Shown here: piece after piece, positions 55,689 to 57,961 of the stretch
Layout of the letters: every line of letters starts with the position of its first letter
Position numbering within the stretch: the first letter of the stretch is position 1
Assembly (NCBI GenBank): GCA_964645775.1
Contig: CAZYBU010000021.1
Location: 1-57,961, forward strand
Direction of reading: 5' to 3'
Length of the DNA stretch: 57,961 nucleotides
From: CAZYBU01 sp964645775
GTDB lineage: Bacteria; Spirochaetota; UBA4802; UBA5550
The notes under the pieces: generated by a model
Databases searched by the model: none
The model's input: the letters and a program-made list of their open reading frames with translations, nothing else
Told to the model about the DNA's origin: nothing
Position numbers and translations under genes: made by a program

Positions 55689-55877
55689 ATGGATACGAGC
55701 AAACTTAAAGTCATACTGGCAGGTGTCAGTATCGCAGGACTTGTTGCCGGTGCAGCAGTTACCACCGGATGCAACTCGGGAGACAGCGGTTGAGGCAAAA
55801 AAAAAGACGCAGGTAGCGTCGATGAAAAAGCCCCTGAAAAATCGCCTGAAAAATCCAAGAGTGGTTGAGGCGGCTAG
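55689..55877 (+). CDS. Selenobiotic-type (SbtA-like) precursor peptide with two in-frame UGA (Sec) codons
   Basis: The ATG has GGGAGG 5 nt upstream. The frame runs 34 codons to UGA at 55791-55793, 24 more sense codons to UGA at 55866-55868, then Gly-Gly and TAG at 55875-55877. That gives 62 residues with two selenocysteines. The N-terminus MDTSKLKVILAGVSIAGL then VAGAAVTTGC looks like the leader of the 'selenobiotic' SbtA peptides, whose Sec/Cys residues are thought to be modified by a radical SAM maturase (SbtM); I recall this family from memory only. Both UGAs sit in the same context (GDSG-U-GKKK, KSKSG-U-GG), and the region between is Lys/Glu/Pro/Ser-rich. Each UGA has a hairpin at SECIS distance, and the terminator begins 1 nt after TAG. 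The alternative is a 34-residue lipoprotein-like peptide ending at the first UGA. No maturase or sel genes are in the window. Confidence 0.75.
55806..55820 (+). promoter_or_regulatory. Bacterial SECIS hairpin for the first UGA
   Basis: GACGC-AGGTA-GCGTC is a perfect 5-bp stem with loop AGGTA, starting 12 nt after the UGA. The loop GGT is 18 nt after the UGA and in the same codon phase (GCA GGT) as I recall for E. coli fdhF, whose SECIS loop (AGGUCU) has its GGU 18 nt after UGA. The loop GU is what SelB recognises. Confidence 0.72.
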
Positions 55878-55878
55878 G

Positions 55879-55904
55879 AATCATGCTGGAAGCATGATTT
55901 TTTT
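55879..55904 (+). terminator. Terminator hairpin, possibly doubling as SECIS for the second UGA
   Basis: AATCATGCT-GGA-AGCATGATT is a perfect 9-bp stem followed by TTTTT, so a good intrinsic terminator. It starts 10 nt after the second UGA and its loop GG is 19 nt after it, nearly the same as for the first UGA. The loop lacks the U usually wanted by SelB, so the SECIS role is only suggested by position. Confidence 0.82.
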
Positions 55905-55908
55905 GTTG

Positions 55909-55974
55909 TTTCAGGCAGGATGGGGCGATCCAGACATTCATTATCTCCACAGGATGAACCATCCTGCCCTGAAA
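55909..55974. repeat. Long inverted repeat and competing hairpin after the selenopeptide gene
   Basis: TTTCAGGCAGGATGG (55909-55923) pairs with CCATCCTGCCCTGAAA (55959-55974) with one bulged base. CAGGATG (55950-55956) can instead pair with CATCCTG (55960-55966). The two structures are mutually exclusive. It lies between the sbtA-like terminator and the convergent nitronate-monooxygenase-like gene. Confidence 0.55.
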
Positions 55975-56003
55975 TGACAATCTTTCGTAAATATTTTTTC
56001 TGA

Positions 56004-56975
56004 CTATACCCTCAATGTTTCCATTCTAAGAAGAGTCTCTTCCGTCTCTTTCATGATCCGGTCAAAGAGTTCAGCCAGGGTGGGAATGTCCTGTATGAGT
56101 CCCACACCCTGTCCCAGGGAGGTGATGCCGGCATCCAGGTCCCCTTCATCGTAGAGGACACGGGAACGCCTCCCCGCGGCCATGTCGAAGATCTCCTCCG
56201 GCTTGCCGCCCGATCTCTCCAGCTCCAGGACCTTCTCCGCGGCGCGGTTGGTCCAGACACGGTGCGTGGCGTGAAGGGATTTCATGACAATGGCCGTGTC
56301 GGAATGGTCTGCATTAACAAGGGCTTCTTTCAGGCGGTCATGGATGGGACACTCCTTCGTGGCCATAATACGGGTCCCGAGTATAACGCCCGAGGCGCCC
56401 AGGGAGAGGGCCGCGGCCACGCCCCGTCCGTCGGATATACCTCCGCCGGCTATGACAGGGACAGAAAGGGCATCCACGGTAGAAGGAATAAGGACCATGG
56501 CGCCGATGTCCAGAGGACCGGTAGCACCCCCGTTCTCCCAGCTCACAACCTCAACCAGGTCAGCGCCCAGGGACTCACCCTTGCGTGCGTACTTAACGCC
56601 TGCGCACTTGTGTATCCAGGTCGCGCCCGCCTCTTTGAAAAGGGGCACCAGGTCCTCCGGAGCCTTGTGCCCCGAAGTCTCAAGGATGGGGGTCCCCTCC
56701 TCCAGCATGGCCTCCACGTGCCCCTTAAGGTCGACCGGCTGAAGCATGGGGAAGAGGTTCACGTTGACGGCAAAGGGTTTATCCGTGTGGTTTTTTATCT
56801 CCTGGACGGCCTCCCGGAGTTCTTCTTTTTCACGGTACATGGCCGAGGCAAGGATGCCGAGGCCTCCCGCCTCGGAGCAGGCGGCGACGAATTCAGGTTT
56901 GCTGATATTCATCATGGTCCCGGCGGTGATGGGGTATTTGATTCCGAGTTTTTCGGTAACGGGTGTTTTAATCAT
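56004..56975 (-). CDS. Nitronate monooxygenase-like FMN protein
   Basis: A 323-residue TIM barrel of the NMO/FabK (2-nitropropane dioxygenase) family. ITAGTMMNISKPEFVAACSEAGGLG is the N-terminal FMN region in two parts, VIAGGGISDGRGVAAALSLGA the phosphate-binding part, and GVILGTRIMATKE follows. Either nitronate oxidation or an enoyl-reductase-like role is possible; no fatty-acid genes adjoin. AAGGA lies 7 nt before the ATG. Confidence 0.86.
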   Translation of the reverse strand: MIKTPVTEKLGIKYPITAGTMMNISKPEFVAACSEAGGLGILASAMYREKEELREAVQEIKNHTDKPFAVNVNLFPMLQPVDLKGHVEAMLEEGTPILETSGHKAPEDLVPLFKEAGATWIHKCAGVKYARKGESLGADLVEVVSWENGGATGPLDIGAMVLIPSTVDALSVPVIAGGGISDGRGVAAALSLGASGVILGTRIMATKECPIHDRLKEALVNADHSDTAIVMKSLHATHRVWTNRAAEKVLELERSGGKPEEIFDMAAGRRSRVLYDEGDLDAGITSLGQGVGLIQDIPTLAELFDRIMKETEETLLRMETLRV

Positions 56976-57052
56976 GGGAATGTCCTTTTTATAATAAGTG
57001 TTCCGTATGGTCCGGCAAGGGGGCAGGATGTCAAGGGAGTTGTGTGGATTTT

Positions 57053-57073
57053 GGTGATGGGTGATGGGTGATT
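57053..57073. repeat. Three tandem copies of a 7-mer (GGTGATG)
   Basis: GGTGATG twice, then GGTGATT. It sits in the gap between the conserved chromosomal genes and the AT-rich toxin-antitoxin pair, where base composition changes. Confidence 0.7.
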
Positions 57074-57114
57074 ATTCTCTACAGGCTCGTAAAGCGCTGT
57101 TTACACGCGCCATA

Positions 57115-57534
57115 TTATATATTTTTTGGAGACAATATTTTTACATAACCGTGTTTTCCATAATTGATTATTCTCTTATCAAATGTAACTAAAGTCCAGT
57201 CAAGTATACGTGCAGTCGCAACGATCATTCTATCAGCGGGATCAGCATGAAATTCACCAGGTAATATTGTACTTTCATATGCTACTTCTGGAGAAAGAGG
57301 GAATATGCTGATACCTGGTGCGGAAGTTGCATTTTTAATCCAATCGATGGTGTTTTCAGAAAGTGTAATACGATTTTTTGAAACAAGCATTGAAATTTCC
57401 CATAATGAAATTGCTGGTATATAGATAGAACTTTTTTTTGCAGCTTTCTGGATATGGGTTAACAGGCCTGTTTTTTGCAACAGCTTATTTCCATTGATAA
57501 GCCATATGAATACATGGGTATCTAGAATCAGCAT
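57115..57534 (-). CDS. PIN-domain toxin (VapC family)
   Basis: A 139-residue PIN domain: Asp5 in LILDTHVFIW, Glu in ISLWEIS, Asp pair in HADPADRMIVATA and Asp in VTFDKRI form the Mg-binding nuclease site. The ATG overlaps the antitoxin stop as TAATG. The gene is much more AT-rich than its neighbours, a sign of transfer. Confidence 0.88.
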   Translation of the reverse strand: MLILDTHVFIWLINGNKLLQKTGLLTHIQKAAKKSSIYIPAISLWEISMLVSKNRITLSENTIDWIKNATSAPGISIFPLSPEVAYESTILPGEFHADPADRMIVATARILDWTLVTFDKRIINYGKHGYVKILSPKNI

Positions 57535-57764
57535 TAGAACTGGTTTGTCTCCCATTCAACATCGAGTGGTTCTGTGATATCATCATTAATGGTAACAGAA
57601 TTTTTCATATACCCAAATAATGGTTTATCCGGTTTCTTTGAATATGGGATTAATTTTGCTACCGGTTTTCCTCGTTTAGTTATAATGACTTCTTCATGAA
57701 ATAAATTAACATGGTCCATTAGCTTTAGACATTTTGCTTTAAATTCAGCAGCTGATAATTTCAT
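57534..57764 (-). CDS. Phd/YefM-family antitoxin
   Basis: A 76-residue antitoxin. MKLSAAEFKAKCLKLMDHV is the Phd/YefM DNA-binding N-terminus and VIITKRGKPVAKLIP follows; the last 25 residues (ITEPLDVEWETNQF) should wrap the toxin. ATG chosen over an in-frame TTG 6 nt upstream; AAGGTG lies 7 nt before it. Phd partner with a PIN toxin is the common mixed pairing. Confidence 0.88.
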   Translation of the reverse strand: MKLSAAEFKAKCLKLMDHVNLFHEEVIITKRGKPVAKLIPYSKKPDKPLFGYMKNSVTINDDITEPLDVEWETNQF

Positions 57765-57785
57765 GTCCAAACACCTTAAAAAGAA

Positions 57786-57837
57786 TATATGGTCATATAA
57801 TTGTAGTCATAATAATAAATCATCCCATAAAAGTCAA
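57786..57837 (-). promoter_or_regulatory. Promoter and operator of the toxin-antitoxin pair
   Basis: TTGACT (57837-57832) and TATTAT (57814-57809) are 17 nt apart on the minus strand. TATATG-GT-CATATA (57786-57799) is a 6-bp palindrome just after the expected start, a likely antitoxin binding site. Positions 57838-57961 show no gene I can support. Confidence 0.6.
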
Positions 57838-57961
57838 TTCGGAACCGCGCCGCTGAAGCCCCTCCCGACTTCATCGGGACTAAGCACACCTTAAATGATC
57901 CTTTATTATTTGCAACAATAGCGAAGCAAAAAGGATGCTGCCCGGAACGGATTCCGTAATG

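Noticed and set aside
55689..55793. A 34-residue peptide ending at the first UGA, possibly a tiny lipoprotein
   Set aside because: Kept only as the alternative. The SECIS-like hairpin, the repeated SG-U-G context and the terminator right after TAG argue for readthrough.
55723..55977. 84-residue plus-strand open frame across the selenopeptide gene
   Set aside because: It lacks a ribosome binding site, runs through the terminator stem and has no family features. The frame starting at 55689 explains the signals much better.
1..57961. Reassigned genetic code with UGA as sense codon
   Set aside because: Many genes here stop at TGA, several with TGATG or ATGA coupling to the next gene. UGA is a normal stop.
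1..57961. CRISPR array, tRNA or rRNA genes
   Set aside because: No regularly spaced direct repeats, cloverleaf-like segments or rRNA signatures were recognised by reading intergenic regions.
57838..57961. Gene or attachment site at the right edge
   Set aside because: No open frame with support and no repeat matching another site in the window.

Overview
The window reads as chromosomal DNA of a diderm (Gram-negative) bacterium: it has signal-peptide and beta-barrel outer-membrane proteins, a Lol/Mac-like lipoprotein-handling ABC cassette, a rod-shape (mre/mrd) operon, a bactofilin, and partner-switching regulators (STAS plus REC-PP2C). A 73-residue TPR protein with a C-terminal PPPDDWDGV motif, a HATPase-HDOD fusion and a pseudo-receiver paired with a membrane-tailed protein point most to Spirochaetota. 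That placement is an inference from gene content only. The genetic code is standard: many genes end in TGA, including TGATG and ATGA overlaps. No rRNA, tRNA, CRISPR array, prophage or IS transposase was seen.

Layout. 0.2-5.2 kb: cupin-like protein, Pr6Pr membrane protein coupled to a GPH sugar transporter, a beta-helix gene remnant, a PHP phosphoesterase, a STAS protein and a small membrane protein. 5.4-12.7 kb: DUF4070-type radical SAM protein, UMF1-type MFS transporter, metallophosphoesterase, SMR pump, DUF2062 protein and REC-PP2C phosphatase. 12.8-18.4 kb: a TetR-headed operon (TetR, LolA-like, beta-barrel, LolD-like ATPase, two FtsX-type permeases). 18.7-24.7 kb: AmrS-type radical SAM, bactofilin, mini-TPR protein, polyprenyl synthase, STAS, ComF and QueC. 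23.4-28.9 kb: rodA-mrdA-mreD-mreC-mreB, transcribed from mreB. 29-39.7 kb: TPR and membrane proteins, RlmI-like methyltransferase, VOC protein, GlmS, YibE/F, a second polyprenyl synthase, HisF, and the pseudo-receiver pair. 39.8-46.3 kb: a large protease-propeller-barrel protein, HATPase-HDOD, GlyQ and NrnA-like. 46.3-57 kb: exported proteins, penicillin acylase, ICMT-like methyltransferase, ADP-forming acyl-CoA synthetase divergent from a TetR gene, and a nitronate-monooxygenase-like enzyme. 57.1-57.8 kb: an AT-rich Phd/VapC toxin-antitoxin pair.

The most unusual item is at 55.6-55.9 kb. A short gene with a good promoter, ribosome binding site and terminator encodes 62 residues if two in-frame UGA codons are read as selenocysteine. 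Both UGAs sit in the same context (SG-U-G). A perfect hairpin with an AGGTA loop lies after the first UGA, with its GGT exactly 18 nt downstream, the same spacing as I recall for the E. coli fdhF SECIS. A second hairpin, which is also the terminator stem, has its loop GG 19 nt after the second UGA. The N-terminal region (MDTSKLK..LAG.SIAGL) looks like the leader of the 'selenobiotic' (SbtA) class of radical-SAM-modified precursor peptides. A plain gene caller would stop at the first UGA or call a shadow frame. No maturase or sel genes lie in the window, so the machinery would have to be encoded elsewhere.
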